NCBI RefSeq assembly: GCF_027945075.1
Contig: NZ_CP116034.1
Location: 124,001 to 188,000, forward strand
Origin: Chryseobacterium sp. CY350
GTDB lineage: Bacteria; Bacteroidota; Bacteroidia; Flavobacteriales; Weeksellaceae
Length of the DNA: 64,000 nucleotides
Direction of reading: 5' to 3'
Shown one piece after another: positions 9,605-19,405 of the stretch. Each line of letters begins with the position of its first letter. The stretch's first letter is position 1. The notes under the pieces are model-generated. The model saw only the letters and a program-made list of their open reading frames with translations. It was not told the DNA's origin and made no database searches. Made by a program: the position numbers and the translations under genes.

Positions 9605-9669
9605 TGCCCTTATCGATTATAACTTTTTTCTATTCACTTTTTATCTCCATGAGTTAAGTGATAAGGGCA
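9605..9669. repeat. Perfect 10-bp inverted repeat after ccoP
   Basis: TGCCCTTATC (9605-9614) and GATAAGGGCA (9660-9669) are exact reverse complements separated by 45 bases, flanked by A-rich and T-rich runs. It sits between ccoP and the 9705 gene. It may act as a weak terminator or as an RNA structure that controls the next gene; the loop is too large for a standard terminator. Confidence 0.7.
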
Positions 9670-9704
9670 TTTTAAATTCAAATAAAATTTATTAAAGACG
9701 ACTA

Positions 9705-11507
9705 ATGAATACTAAATCAGTACACACTTTTCATATTCCGGTAATGGGATTAGCTTATACTATAGATACGCCCATTCGCCTTGCCCACTACGGAATTTCT
9801 TCTGTAATTTCTATTGTAGACGACGAGATCATTGAGAAAATGAGAATTTTTTACAGTGAAAAATTTAAGTTAAAATGGAAACCTATTTCTACGAAAAATT
9901 CGGATTACCGCGCTGAAAGAATAACTGCATATCTTAATCTGGTGGATGATATTGTGAATGAGAAATTTACTGCATTTAAAAAAGATCTTGTCAGGAACAA
10001 CGAAGTTTTGCAAAAGTTTATCGGGATGCTTCCGGATTTTACACCTGTAAAAACAAGATTACTGCAATTTATTTCTCAAAATAGTACGGATACACAAACA
10101 TTAAACGAATATGTGAATACCAATCTCTCACCCGGAAGTATTGATGTAAATATTATGACTAAAATTGATAAAGAAAATTTTAGAAATGGCGAACAATTAA
10201 AAATTGATTATAACGACGCACATGCTTCTTTGCGCGGTTTTGCAAAAAGTAAATTATCTTCGTCAGTGGTGCTTTCTGCAGGTTTTAATCCTAAATTATT
10301 AAGCTACATAGAACAATTTGAAGATTTTTACCAAGATCGTAATAATGAATGTAAGAAAAAGATTATTATCAAAGTCAGCGATTTCAGATCTGCAATGGTT
10401 CAGGGAAATTTTTTAGCAAAAAAAGGTTTGTGGGTTAGTGAATACAGAATTGAATCAGGATTAAATTGCGGCGGACATGCATTTGCCACAGACGGTTTTT
10501 TACTGGGGCCAATTCTTGAAGAATTTAAACAGAGAAAAAGCGAGTTGATTGCATCGGCTTTTGCGTTGATGGTTAATGCATTACAGCATAAAAACAAATC
10601 TATTCCCGTAGAACCTCCACTGATGAAAATTACCGTACAGGGTGGAATTGGCACTGCGGAAGAACATCGTTTCCTCTTAGAAAACTATGATGTAGACAGT
10701 GTCGGCTGGGGTTCACCATTTTTACTCGTTCCTGAAGCAACTTCCGTAGACTCCGAGACCAGAAAATTATTGGCACAGTCACAGGAAAATGATTTTTACC
10801 TCAGTAATATCTCTCCGTTAGGTGTTCCTTTTAACACCATCAGGAATTCTTCCAACGAAACTATTATGAGATCAAAAATCCTTAAAAAGAAATACGGCAG
10901 CTCGTGTCCTAAAAAATTTCTGGCTTTAAACAAAGAATATTCTCAGCTAGGTCTTTGTACGGCTTCTAAAAAGTATCAGGATCTGAAACTTGAGGAGCTG
11001 CTCACGACGGAAAATCATGTAAATCCGGAAGAAAGCGCAAAAGATCAAGAGAAAATTACTGAGAAATCTTGTCTGTGTGTAGGTCTTGTAAATTCGGCTT
11101 ATATAGAACAGGGGATCGAAATAAAGGGTGAAAAACAGGGGGTTATAATTTGTCCGGGACCCAATTTAGCTTATTTCGACAAAGAAATACCTATGTCAAA
11201 AATGATACATCATATTTACGGCCACACTAATATTCTTTCTGATTTTTACCGACCTCATTTTCTCATTAAAGAACTGAATTTATATGTAGATTACTTTTTA
11301 AAAAGCGTTGCTGGTTTATCGGGTTTAAATTTGCCGGAACAAAAAAAATGGAACCGCTTCAGGCAAAATATCCTAGACGGAATTGCGTATTATGAAGATT
11401 TGTTTAAACATTCTCCATTTTTTAAGCTTCAGTCAAAAATTATTTCTGGCGAACTTCAAAAATATAAACTAATAGTAGAGGAAAACTGCAGTACAAAAAT
11501 CAATTAG
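9705..11507 (+). CDS. Conserved protein of unknown function (600 aa), cbb3-linked
   Basis: No signal peptide or membrane segment; probably cytoplasmic. The start MNTKSVHTFHIPVMGLAYTIDTPIRLAHYGI and the segments LNCGGHAFATDGFLLGP (about 255-270) and VQGGIGTAEEH / VDSVGWGSPFLLVPEA (about 310-350) recall FMN-binding TIM-barrel enzymes, where GGIGT and GWG-SPF patterns hold the cofactor phosphate. This is a weak resemblance, not an assignment. The C-terminal third has a cluster of cysteines (SSCPKKF, GLCTAS, KSCLCVGL) that could bind metal. It follows ccoP in the same direction by 121 bases containing an inverted repeat. A redox role linked to respiration is inference from context. Confidence 0.75.
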   Translation: MNTKSVHTFHIPVMGLAYTIDTPIRLAHYGISSVISIVDDEIIEKMRIFYSEKFKLKWKPISTKNSDYRAERITAYLNLVDDIVNEKFTAFKKDLVRNNEVLQKFIGMLPDFTPVKTRLLQFISQNSTDTQTLNEYVNTNLSPGSIDVNIMTKIDKENFRNGEQLKIDYNDAHASLRGFAKSKLSSSVVLSAGFNPKLLSYIEQFEDFYQDRNNECKKKIIIKVSDFRSAMVQGNFLAKKGLWVSEYRIESGLNCGGHAFATDGFLLGPILEEFKQRKSELIASAFALMVNALQHKNKSIPVEPPLMKITVQGGIGTAEEHRFLLENYDVDSVGWGSPFLLVPEATSVDSETRKLLAQSQENDFYLSNISPLGVPFNTIRNSSNETIMRSKILKKKYGSSCPKKFLALNKEYSQLGLCTASKKYQDLKLEELLTTENHVNPEESAKDQEKITEKSCLCVGLVNSAYIEQGIEIKGEKQGVIICPGPNLAYFDKEIPMSKMIHHIYGHTNILSDFYRPHFLIKELNLYVDYFLKSVAGLSGLNLPEQKKWNRFRQNILDGIAYYEDLFKHSPFFKLQSKIISGELQKYKLIVEENCSTKIN

Positions 11508-11565
11508 TACAGCTTTATCATTACCAATTTAAAGATTTCATAGAATCCTGTTTTAAATTTTATTT

Positions 11566-11602
11566 AAAAGATAGATCATTTCATTAGAAAGATCTATCTT
11601 TT
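11566..11602. terminator. Bidirectional terminator
   Basis: AAAAGATAGATC (11566-11577) and GATCTATCTTTT (11591-11602) form a perfect 12-bp stem with a 13-base loop, T-rich on both strands. It lies between the convergent ends of the 9705 gene and the old-yellow-enzyme gene and can serve both. Confidence 0.85.
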
Positions 11603-11620
11603 TACAAACGGTAATGTTTC

Positions 11621-12736
11621 TTAATCTGGATAGGTCGCTTTAGGATACGTGGTGTATCCGTTTTCTCCTCCGGAATAAAAGGTTTCCCGATCGCTTAATG
11701 ATAAAGGCAAATTATATCTGAACCGTTCAGCAAGATCAGGATTGGCAATAAACGGCTCTCCAAAAGAAACAAGAACTGCGTCGCCTTCTTCAAGAATTGC
11801 ATTGGCGCTGTCTTTTGAAAAACCTAAATTAGCTAAGATTCTTCCGCTGTAATTCTTCCGGAAATGAGAGAAATAATTTTCTTGTAATTCTCTAACCGGA
11901 GTATCTGATAAGTCTTCTGATGGCCCCACAACGTGCACAAAAGCTAAATTGTACAGGCTAAGTTTGTTTAAAATATATTTAAATAAAGCGATCGTTTCAA
12001 CATCAGGCTTTACAATTCCCACACTGCTAAGCATCACTGGACTGAATTTTATCGCAACTCGTTCAGAATCCCAAACTTCCGTGACGGCATCCAGAATTTC
12101 AAAGATAATACGGGAGCGGTTTTCAATACTACCGCCATATTCATCAGTACGTATATTGCTAGCGATACTCAGAAATTGTGGAATAAGCATTCCGGCAATT
12201 GCGTGAATCTCAACGCCATCAAAACCAGCATCTTTTGCATTTTGAGCAGCTGTTTTATAGTCCTGAATAGTTTTTTTTATTTCGTCAACAGTAAGTTCGC
12301 GTGGCGTAACGGTACTTTTGAAACCCTCCGGAGTAAAAGATTGCGATTGTATATTGATGGCCGACGGTGCGACAGGAATTTCTCCGTTTTGCAGATCCGG
12401 GTGTGCTCCGGCGCCAATATGTCCCAATTGAGAAAAGATCAATCCACCGTTAGCATGCACAGCTTTTGTTACTGTTTTCCAACCTTCAACTTGCTCCCGA
12501 GTATAAATTCCGGGAACATTTATAAAACCTATAGATTGAGGATTTACCCAGGTTCCTTCCGATAATATCAATCCTGCGGTAGCTCGCTGGGCATAATATT
12601 CTGCCATTATTGCCGTGGGAACCAAACCGGAATTTGTAGCTCGCGCGCGGGTGAGTGATGCCATCACAATTCGGTTTTTTAATGTTAAATCTCCTAACTG
12701 ATATTCTTCTAAGAGCAGCTGTACTATATTGTTCAT
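11621..12736 (-). CDS. Old yellow enzyme family (NemA-like) FMN oxidoreductase with altered active site
   Basis: 371 residues, the normal length for NemA-type alkene reductases. The FMN-binding barrel is clear: LKNRIVMASLTRARA near the start, FSQLGHIGAGAHP, GFDGVEIHAIAGMLIPQFLS, DEYGGSIENRSRIIFEILDAV, and ILANLGFSKDSAN then EGDAVLVSFGEPFIANPDL at the phosphate end. Family members use NAD(P)H to reduce activated C=C bonds or nitro groups. The usual active-site motif HGANGY is HAIAGM here (His178 kept, Asn position is Ala181, proton-donor Tyr position is Met183), so reactivity may differ. It is divergent from an HxlR-type regulator that probably controls it. Confidence 0.9.
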   Translation of the reverse strand: MNNIVQLLLEEYQLGDLTLKNRIVMASLTRARATNSGLVPTAIMAEYYAQRATAGLILSEGTWVNPQSIGFINVPGIYTREQVEGWKTVTKAVHANGGLIFSQLGHIGAGAHPDLQNGEIPVAPSAINIQSQSFTPEGFKSTVTPRELTVDEIKKTIQDYKTAAQNAKDAGFDGVEIHAIAGMLIPQFLSIASNIRTDEYGGSIENRSRIIFEILDAVTEVWDSERVAIKFSPVMLSSVGIVKPDVETIALFKYILNKLSLYNLAFVHVVGPSEDLSDTPVRELQENYFSHFRKNYSGRILANLGFSKDSANAILEEGDAVLVSFGEPFIANPDLAERFRYNLPLSLSDRETFYSGGENGYTTYPKATYPD

Positions 12737-12810
12737 TGTTATTTATTTAAAATTGATTTTGCAAAGTTCATTCAATAACAACAAAATAACAATATGGGTA
12801 AAATTAAGAC

Positions 12811-12834
12811 CATGGGGATAAATTTCTCCCTATG
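12811..12834. promoter_or_regulatory. Candidate HxlR operator
   Basis: CATGGGGA and TCCCTATG form an 8-base inverted repeat with one mismatch and an 8-base AT spacer, between the divergent OYE and hxlR-type genes. A related half site, TATGGGTA, lies at 12793-12800. HxlR proteins bind such inverted repeats. The first in-frame ATG of the regulator (12832) falls inside it, which argues for the later start. Confidence 0.5.
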
Positions 12835-12876
12835 ATTCTCAAAAAATATAATGTATTTTTGTTTAAATATCAAGTT

Positions 12877-13299
12877 ATGTACGAAAGAAAAATCCCTCTT
12901 ACTATTGATTGTGGTCTGCATCTTACGAGAGAAATCCTCAACGGAAAATGGAAACCTGCGTTACTCAATGCGATCTCTATGAACGTAAAGCGGCCAAGCG
13001 AAATGCTGAGAGTTCTACCAGAGGCCACGCGCAGGGTGATCAATGTACAATTAAAAGAACTCGAAGAGCACGGAATAATTGAGAAAAAGGTTTACCATCA
13101 GTTGCCTCCCAAAGTAGAGTACTCGCTTACTGAATTAGGATGGTCATTGATGCCGATTATTGATGCAATGAATATTTGGGGTGATAAAAACAGGAATTTT
13201 CTTGAAAAAGTAATTGCTCAGGATCCCAAAACCAAAGAGGTTTCAAAATCTCCTTGTGAACTCATTCAGCCAAAAAAAATCAACGAACATTCAAAATAG
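12877..13299 (+). CDS. HxlR-family winged-helix regulator
   Basis: 140 residues from the start MYERKIPLTIDCGLHLTREILNGKWKP; a 15-residue upstream extension (to 12832) is possible but overlaps the putative operator. The family signature is the GKWKPALLNAI segment, the recognition region ARRVINVQLKELEEHGIIEKKVY, and the wing VEYSLTELGWSLMPIIDAM. Members respond to electrophiles or quinones, often through a cysteine; Cys residues are present near the start (DCGLHL) and the C-terminus. It is divergent from the OYE homologue, the classic pairing of such a regulator with its detoxifying target. Confidence 0.9.
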   Translation: MYERKIPLTIDCGLHLTREILNGKWKPALLNAISMNVKRPSEMLRVLPEATRRVINVQLKELEEHGIIEKKVYHQLPPKVEYSLTELGWSLMPIIDAMNIWGDKNRNFLEKVIAQDPKTKEVSKSPCELIQPKKINEHSK

Positions 13300-13330
13300 A
13301 TTATATCTTTTTCAGCGTCAATGTTCACGA

Positions 13331-14161
13331 TTAGTTTTTTCTTAGCTGACGAATATTTTGTTTAATTCTTAAAGCAAAAATAGAAGGTATTTTTTGGTTC
13401 TTCTGATATAGAAAACCAATGATGAATGTAAGTAATGCGGGTATAAAAAGTAGTAAACCCTGTCTGCCAATAAATTGATTCAAAAATAATGCGGCTGAAA
13501 TGAAGATCCATCCAGACAGAAAATAATAATTTGCTACCCTGTGATTTTGATGTTCTAAATTATTTTTTCGGTAAGGAATAGCGATAAAGCTAATGTGCGC
13601 AAGTATTGATCCGTTTAAAATATCAATAAAGTGATGTTGATATGTAGTTAAAGTTGAAATTCCCAAAAGTATAAGCCAAACCAATAAGAAAATACGCCAC
13701 TTGGGAAGGTCTTTGAAAACCGTCCAAAATACAAAAGCAAAAGCGATATGCAGTGACGGCGATTGATTGAATGGAGAATCAAAAACTTTCAGAAAAAGGA
13801 AGGGTAGATTTAGAATATTATCCGACACTTCAGGTTTTGTAAATGAAAATCGCAGCGGAATGGTAATGAAAAATAGTCCTGCTAAAAAAATCACAAAAAG
13901 CATTCGCCATGTTAATATTTTAAGTTGATATTTATCTTTGCAAGCAAAAAAAACTAAGCAGAAGAAAACTCCGCTTGCCATGTAAGGAATGATCGACAGT
14001 GGCAAAAAAGGGATTGCTTCTTCAAAATCAAAAGTAAATGATGGCACTTCACTTAAAGAAGAGGCATACCACGTTGAAAAATTGTAAACAGCCATGAATA
14101 CAATCGTACAAAGTGATAAAGCAAATGCCTGCTGCCGGATTTTCAATTTCTTCTCAGTCAT
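13331..14161 (-). CDS. PAP2-superfamily integral membrane phosphatase
   Basis: 276 residues with about seven hydrophobic segments. The PAP2 active-site pattern is visible as SPSLHIAFAF (about 135-145) and, after a membrane segment, TYQHHFIDILNG (about 168-180), the SxxxH and HxxxD motifs that transfer phosphate on lipid substrates at the membrane. The first motif arginine block (KxxxxxxRP) is not obvious. It resembles the inositolphosphotransferase/Aur1-like branch. A role in lipid phosphate removal or lipid head-group exchange is likely; the exact substrate cannot be read. Its neighbours do not help. Confidence 0.75.
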   Translation of the reverse strand: MTEKKLKIRQQAFALSLCTIVFMAVYNFSTWYASSLSEVPSFTFDFEEAIPFLPLSIIPYMASGVFFCLVFFACKDKYQLKILTWRMLFVIFLAGLFFITIPLRFSFTKPEVSDNILNLPFLFLKVFDSPFNQSPSLHIAFAFVFWTVFKDLPKWRIFLLVWLILLGISTLTTYQHHFIDILNGSILAHISFIAIPYRKNNLEHQNHRVANYYFLSGWIFISAALFLNQFIGRQGLLLFIPALLTFIIGFLYQKNQKIPSIFALRIKQNIRQLRKN

Positions 14162-14499
14162 TTATTTTTTATTTAACATAATAATTAACACTGCAAACAA
14201 AAGACCTGTTGTTGAATTCACAGTATTTAGAATTAAAAATCTCTGTTATTTGTTGTGTAGTAAGCTTTGAAAATGATTTCTATGCAAGTTTAAAGCCATT
14301 TTATAAAAAACAAAAAAGGATTGTAGCACCAAAGATTTTAATAAATATCTAAATATATCCAGATGATCTGAATGAAGTTCATCTTCAGTTTATGTGATAA
14401 TTTAATTATTTACTTTAATTTTAATAAAATAAGCAGCCATAAAATCTTTTTATCGATACTGGCTGCTTTATTTTAAATGTCGTTCAGAAAAAAGACTAA
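14162..14499. other. Intergenic region with terminator
   Basis: 338 AT-rich bases between two leftward genes. It holds the terminator at 14425-14475 and, toward 14162, the promoter region of the PAP2 gene. No gene seen. Confidence 0.5.
14425..14475 (-). terminator. Terminator of the 14500-15972 gene
   Basis: AAATAAGCAGCCA and TGGCTGCTTTATTTT pair with a one-base bulge around a loop of about 20 bases, with T runs on both strands, 30 bases after the stop of the leftward surface-protein gene. Confidence 0.75.
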
Positions 14500-15972
14500 T
14501 TATCTGGCCGTAAGATTAAGTGACACAGTCTGCATATCACCACTTCCGGAAAAACGTTCTGCCCATATTTCAATATAATCGTCTTTCTTTAATTGTATGG
14601 TTCCTACGACCGGCAAAGCGATGATTCCCGACTGTACAAGAAAACCGGTTGTTCCTTTTCCGTACACTTTTGTCTGTGTGATCACAGATCCGTTTCTGGC
14701 AATATAAAGAATGATTGTCAAATCGTTGGCTCCCTGATATGAAAGAGAGGCTGCAACCTGAAAATATCTGGTTTTGTTTCCTCTGTAGGTAATTCTATTG
14801 TTTAAATTGTCGGTCGAGAATCTAAAAAGGTTGTTGGAACTCGTTGTTCCGCTCACTTTTGTCCGGCTTGCGGTACCTGTTCCGCTAAATGTGGTTGCGA
14901 TACCTGCGGCAACTTCAGCGTTAAGGTTAATGTCGCCGGTTGCCTCACTGTCACTTTCTCTCGGAATACCGGGAGAATCTATGGTCCAAACATTATTAAA
15001 GTTGTAACCAGGATACGTTCCTGTTGTATAGCCTTTGATATATCCGGAAGGCGCCGTTGTAACGCCTGAAAAAACAGTCCCCTCGATAACACCAGTGCCG
15101 ACGTTTAGAGTATTGCTGCTTACATCCACCGCTATGTCTGAGCTATTCACCGTACTGAAGCCACTGGCTTTCTGAACAGAACCGATATTGCCGGAAAAAG
15201 TTTCAAATGTACCGTTGTTAGAATCTAACCATGCCTGGGTATTCAGAAGTAAATTTCCTATGTTTGAATAAGTGATTCCGTTTGCATTGTTGATAAAATT
15301 AATCACATTTCCAAAGTACAGACCAAGTCCGGAAATACTTCCTACACCTATCGTTGTATTTTGTATGATGGTGTTTTGTATTAATAAGCTGGAATTAGTT
15401 GCAATTCCGGGTCCGGTAATCTCAAAAGCTTTTCCACCTGTTAGCGTGATGTTTCTGATGCTTCCTCCGGTATTGCCTTTAAATAAAACTCCACCCGGAA
15501 AAGAAAGAATATCCTCATTTGCATCCAGACCAGATAAATAGGCATTATTTAAATTAATAGAATACGCAAGTGTTATGTTTCCGTTGATTTCATAGTAGGT
15601 GTTGGAAGTCAGAAGGTAAGAATTTCCGCCACCTGCATTGAGTTCTGCCGAAAGATCAGCTGCTGATTTAATCAGCTTATAATTGTTACGGTTCAGACCA
15701 GTATCATTAGCAAGTTTTACCCAGGAAGTGCTGGCTGTATTGTAAAAGAAAAATGCTTTTTCTGTCGTATCAAACACTAAAAGACTTTCTGCAGGGCTAG
15801 CAATCCCAAGTCTCTCTGCGGATGTCATTCTTGGGGCTAAAAAACCTTTCGGCGAATTACCAGATTGTATATCTAATGATGAAGACGGATGAGGCTGACT
15901 GGTGTTAATTCCCACCTGTGCTGTCGTTGATATTGAAAGAATAACGCATAAGAAAATAATAATTTTGTTCAT
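14500..15972 (-). CDS. Secreted/surface protein, paralogue of the 3.8 kb gene
   Basis: 490 residues from MNKIIIFLCVILSIS (an upstream in-frame ATG at 15981 adds three residues). Signal peptide about residues 1-18, mature end near TAQVGINT. Then the same motif order as the 3825 gene: LDIQSGNSPKGFLAPRMTSAERLGI, LLVFDTTEKAFFFYN. The two proteins share framework segments throughout: the YEINGN strand, SGLGLYFGNVINF, SGYIKGYTTGTYPGYNFNN, GIPRESD, NNLFRFSTD, YFQVAASLSYQG and KDDYIEIWAERFSGSGD. Function unknown; a surface fibre or matrix component is a guess. Monocistronic with its own terminator. Confidence 0.8.
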   Translation of the reverse strand: MNKIIIFLCVILSISTTAQVGINTSQPHPSSSLDIQSGNSPKGFLAPRMTSAERLGIASPAESLLVFDTTEKAFFFYNTASTSWVKLANDTGLNRNNYKLIKSAADLSAELNAGGGNSYLLTSNTYYEINGNITLAYSINLNNAYLSGLDANEDILSFPGGVLFKGNTGGSIRNITLTGGKAFEITGPGIATNSSLLIQNTIIQNTTIGVGSISGLGLYFGNVINFINNANGITYSNIGNLLLNTQAWLDSNNGTFETFSGNIGSVQKASGFSTVNSSDIAVDVSSNTLNVGTGVIEGTVFSGVTTAPSGYIKGYTTGTYPGYNFNNVWTIDSPGIPRESDSEATGDINLNAEVAAGIATTFSGTGTASRTKVSGTTSSNNLFRFSTDNLNNRITYRGNKTRYFQVAASLSYQGANDLTIILYIARNGSVITQTKVYGKGTTGFLVQSGIIALPVVGTIQLKKDDYIEIWAERFSGSGDMQTVSLNLTAR

Positions 15973-16204
15973 ACTATACATATTAAATTACAACCAAAAT
16001 CCAAGTACTGTTGGGTTGGATTTGGAAGTGCAAAATTAATATGTCTTGCTTGTTTTTTATATGACCTGAATCATGTAAGTATTTATAAATCAATATTTTG
16101 ATTACAAGTTGAAAAAGGCTGCTGTAACCTATTTTCAGCAATTTTTATGATTTTATTAGCATTTTGCGGAATTTTATTCAGAATTGAATATGACTAATTC
16201 ACCT

Positions 16205-16609
16205 TTAATCAATACTGATTTTATTTATTTGTGTAAGTAATAAAAAACTATCTTTTACTGCTTTTACGCTGTGAAAAATATCTTTTTGTACGGCAATCAT
16301 TTGGTTTGTTTTGACAGTACATTCCTTTTGTTCGCTTATAAATTCTATACTTCCTTCGACGACCGTTATGGTAAGTAAGCCATCTGCTTTATGTGGTTTT
16401 AATTCTGCCTGAGCCCGCAATCCGATAAGTACGATCGTCATAATTTCAGATTTAAAAATGGTAACAGAATTGCGGTCACTATCCTGCCATGCAGATTCGC
16501 TTTTAATCTGTTCTTTAAATTCATTGAGATTCATTTCTACAACCGGCGCATTCAATATCCGATCGCCTTCCGTACGTAATGGCGTTGCGTCATTTGATTT
16601 AATTTCCAT
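16205..16609 (-). CDS. Small cupin-domain protein
   Basis: 134 residues. A single conserved beta-barrel (cupin) is suggested by the pattern MTIVLIGLRAQAELKPHKADGLLTITVVEGSIEFISEQKECTVKTNQMIAVQKDIFHSVKAVKDSFLLLT: first cupin motif with a histidine in PHKADG, second motif with His in FHSVKAV. It may bind a metal and act as a sensor or small enzyme. No operon partner; the next gene is 585 bases away on the other strand. Confidence 0.8.
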   Translation of the reverse strand: MEIKSNDATPLRTEGDRILNAPVVEMNLNEFKEQIKSESAWQDSDRNSVTIFKSEIMTIVLIGLRAQAELKPHKADGLLTITVVEGSIEFISEQKECTVKTNQMIAVQKDIFHSVKAVKDSFLLLTQINKISID

Positions 16610-17194
16610 AATAATATCTTTTTAACTATAAAATGCTGTGCGATGTTCCTAACACTTATTCAAACATAATAAAGGCGGAATTATTTTCTTATGATTCCGA
16701 TCATTACAATATTATTGATGTTTCTAAAAATATAAAAATCGCTAATTCTATACTATTAAACGCTATTTCATTTCTTTTTTAGATCATTTTATTAAGACTT
16801 AGAAAACAGCTTTGGTGGAATCATTTTTAAAAAAATACTAAAATTTTTAGTGATTATTTAGCGATGATGACCATAATCATAACATTGAATTTTTATTGTT
16901 ATTATTTTTGAAATACACCAAATAAACGAATATAATGCGCGACAATCATCCCGGAGGCAAGAAAGCTGTCCTTTCATTTCATTATAAGAAATCAGATCGA
17001 TTCCTCTTATTTCATCATTATTTCTCCATTTCAATCTCTGAGTTTAAAATTTAAATTCAAAAAAGCTTAGGTCATAAACAGTTTTTTTTAATGATACATT
17101 TTGAAAAGAGGATTCCAAATTAGGCACAGTTTCAATAAACACTCAGGAAACAATCGCCTCACAATATAAGAAATCAACCAAATTATAAATAAAT
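16610..17194. other. Intergenic region upstream of the catalase
   Basis: 585 bases, AT-rich, no supported gene. A TATTTTTG element at 16903-16910 with a TTG 15 bases upstream could be a promoter for the catalase, leaving a leader of about 280 bases; this is weak. Confidence 0.4.
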
Positions 17195-19339
17195 ATGAAA
17201 AACGAAAAATCAGGATCAACATCGAAGAATGATCAACTTCAGGAACATACCACTGATAACAGAAATGAAAAGCTCACAACCAACCAGGGACTTTTGATTA
17301 ACAATAATCAGGACTCGCTTAAAGATGGCGAGCGTGGAGCTACTTTGCTGGAAGATTTTATTTTCAGGGAGAAAATGACTCATTTTGACCACGAGAGAAT
17401 TCCAGAAAGAGTGGTACATGCAAGAGGTTCCGGTGCTCACGGTATTTTTAAACTCAATAAGAGCCTGGAAAAATATACCAAAGCAAAATTTCTAAACGAT
17501 GTAGATACAGAAACTCCTGTTTTTGTGAGATTTTCTACGGTGGCAGGAAGCCGCGGAAGTACCGATCTTGCAAGAGATGTGCGTGGTTTTGCCGTGAAGT
17601 TCTATACTCAGGAAGGTATTTATGACTTGGTAGCCAACAATATACCTGTCTTTTTTATTCAGGATGGTATCAAATTTCCTGATCTCGTACATGCGCTAAA
17701 ACCAGAGCCTGACCACGAAATTCCTCAGGCATCTTCTGCCCATAATACTTTTTGGGACTTTATTTCTTTGATGCCGGAAAGTACGCATATGATTATGTGG
17801 CTGATGAGTGATCGTGCGATCCCACGTAGTTACAGGATGATGGAAGGTTTTGGGGTTCATTCTTTTAAATTCATTAATGAGGAAGGAAAAGTGCATTTTG
17901 TTAAGTTTCATTTTAAACCAAAACTTGGAGTGCATTCTGTTGCCTGGCCAGAGGCACAGAAAATTTCAGGAAATGATCCGGATTTTCATCGGAGAGATTT
18001 ATATGAGGCAATCGAAAATATGGCTTTTCCGGAATGGGATTTCGGAGTGCAGGTGGTTCCGGAAGAAGATGAACATAAATTTGACTTTGACCTGCTGGAT
18101 CCTACCAAGATTATTCCGGAAGAGCTTGTTCCCGTAGAAATCGTTGGTACGCTTACTTTAAATAGAAATCCGGATAATTTTTTTGCCGAAACCGAGCAGA
18201 TTGCTTTTCATCCCGGACATATCGTTCCCGGAATCGACTTCAGCAATGATCCGCTTCTGCAAGGCAGACTGTTTTCGTATACAGATACGCAGCTAATTCG
18301 TCTTGGTTCCCCAAATTTTCATGAAATTCCGATCAACAGATCTTTAAATACTGTTCATAACAACCAGCGAGACGGCCATATGAGACAGCAGATTGTGAAG
18401 GGAAAAGTAAGTTATGAGCCGAACTCTATTGGTGGTGGATGTCCTTATCAGGCGATGATAAAAGAAGGTGGTTTCTCTAGCCATCAGGAAAGAGTTTCCG
18501 GTCAGAAAGTGAGAGCAAGAAGTGAAAGTTTTGTAGAGCATTATTCTCAGGCTAAACTTTTTTATAACAGCCAGGCGCCCCATGAAAAACTACATATTCA
18601 GAACGCCTTTATTTTTGAACTGTCGAAAGTTACCATTCCTGCAATCAGGGAGAGAATGGTGGGTCAGCTTGCATTTGTTGATATGCTTCTCGCAAAAGCT
18701 GTTGCAGATAAAATAGGTGTTGAGGTGAAACCTTTATCTCAACCCAATCACAGCATACCTGCAGATGCAGATCCTGCTGCATTGCAGAGTGAAGAGAGAG
18801 AAGGGAAAATATTAATTTCTGAAGCTTTGAGTATGGCAAACACCATTAAGAATACTATCGACAGCAGAGTTATCGGTTTCATGATGACTCACGGTGTGAA
18901 TGCTGCAGCAACTGATTTGCTTAAAGAAAGACTGATCAGCAACGGCGCAGTTGTTCAGATCATTTCAGAAAGTACAGCACCTGTTCTAGCTTCCGATGGA
19001 CAGACGTATATTCCTGATCATTCGCTTTCCAGTACATCCAGCGTGTGTTTTGATGCATTATTTGTCTGCCCAGGAGACGAATCTGTCTTAGGATTACTAA
19101 AACCTGAAAACCTCAATATGACTGTTGATTTTATAAATGAAGCGTACAGACATTGCAAGAGTATTTATTTCGGGCAGGGAAGTGAGCCCATTATGTCGAT
19201 TTCTGATGTTGGAAGAAAGAAGCATCCTGATCCGGGCATCATTGTCTCAGATGATTTAGATGCTGACGAGTTGTTTGTCAATGCAATAGCAAAACACAGA
19301 GTTTGGGAATTTGAAAAAGAAAGAAATGGAATACGATAA
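17195..19339 (+). CDS. katE: Large-subunit (clade 2) catalase HPII type
   Basis: 714 residues, the size of KatE/HPII with its extra C-terminal domain. It splits hydrogen peroxide into water and oxygen. The catalytic His is in [12 protein letters not shown] (about residue 75), the Asn in [15 protein letters not shown], and the heme-ligand Tyr in [10 protein letters not shown] (about 364). After about residue 540 there is a DJ-1/PfpI-like glutamine-amidotransferase-fold domain ([30 protein letters not shown]) that is structural in this family. The first ~45 residues are polar, as usual. The following secreted beta-propeller gene starts 66 bases later and may be read with it. Confidence 0.96.
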   Translation: MKNEKSGSTSKNDQLQEHTTDNRNEKLTTNQGLLINNNQDSLKDGERGATLLEDFIFREKMTHFDHERIPERVVHARGSGAHGIFKLNKSLEKYTKAKFLNDVDTETPVFVRFSTVAGSRGSTDLARDVRGFAVKFYTQEGIYDLVANNIPVFFIQDGIKFPDLVHALKPEPDHEIPQASSAHNTFWDFISLMPESTHMIMWLMSDRAIPRSYRMMEGFGVHSFKFINEEGKVHFVKFHFKPKLGVHSVAWPEAQKISGNDPDFHRRDLYEAIENMAFPEWDFGVQVVPEEDEHKFDFDLLDPTKIIPEELVPVEIVGTLTLNRNPDNFFAETEQIAFHPGHIVPGIDFSNDPLLQGRLFSYTDTQLIRLGSPNFHEIPINRSLNTVHNNQRDGHMRQQIVKGKVSYEPNSIGGGCPYQAMIKEGGFSSHQERVSGQKVRARSESFVEHYSQAKLFYNSQAPHEKLHIQNAFIFELSKVTIPAIRERMVGQLAFVDMLLAKAVADKIGVEVKPLSQPNHSIPADADPAALQSEEREGKILISEALSMANTIKNTIDSRVIGFMMTHGVNAAATDLLKERLISNGAVVQIISESTAPVLASDGQTYIPDHSLSSTSSVCFDALFVCPGDESVLGLLKPENLNMTVDFINEAYRHCKSIYFGQGSEPIMSISDVGRKKHPDPGIIVSDDLDADELFVNAIAKHRVWEFEKERNGIR

Positions 19340-19405
19340 ATAACAGCGGATAATATAACTGAATTTAGAAATGCAGTATGGATATCAATCAATAATAATA
19401 TAAGT

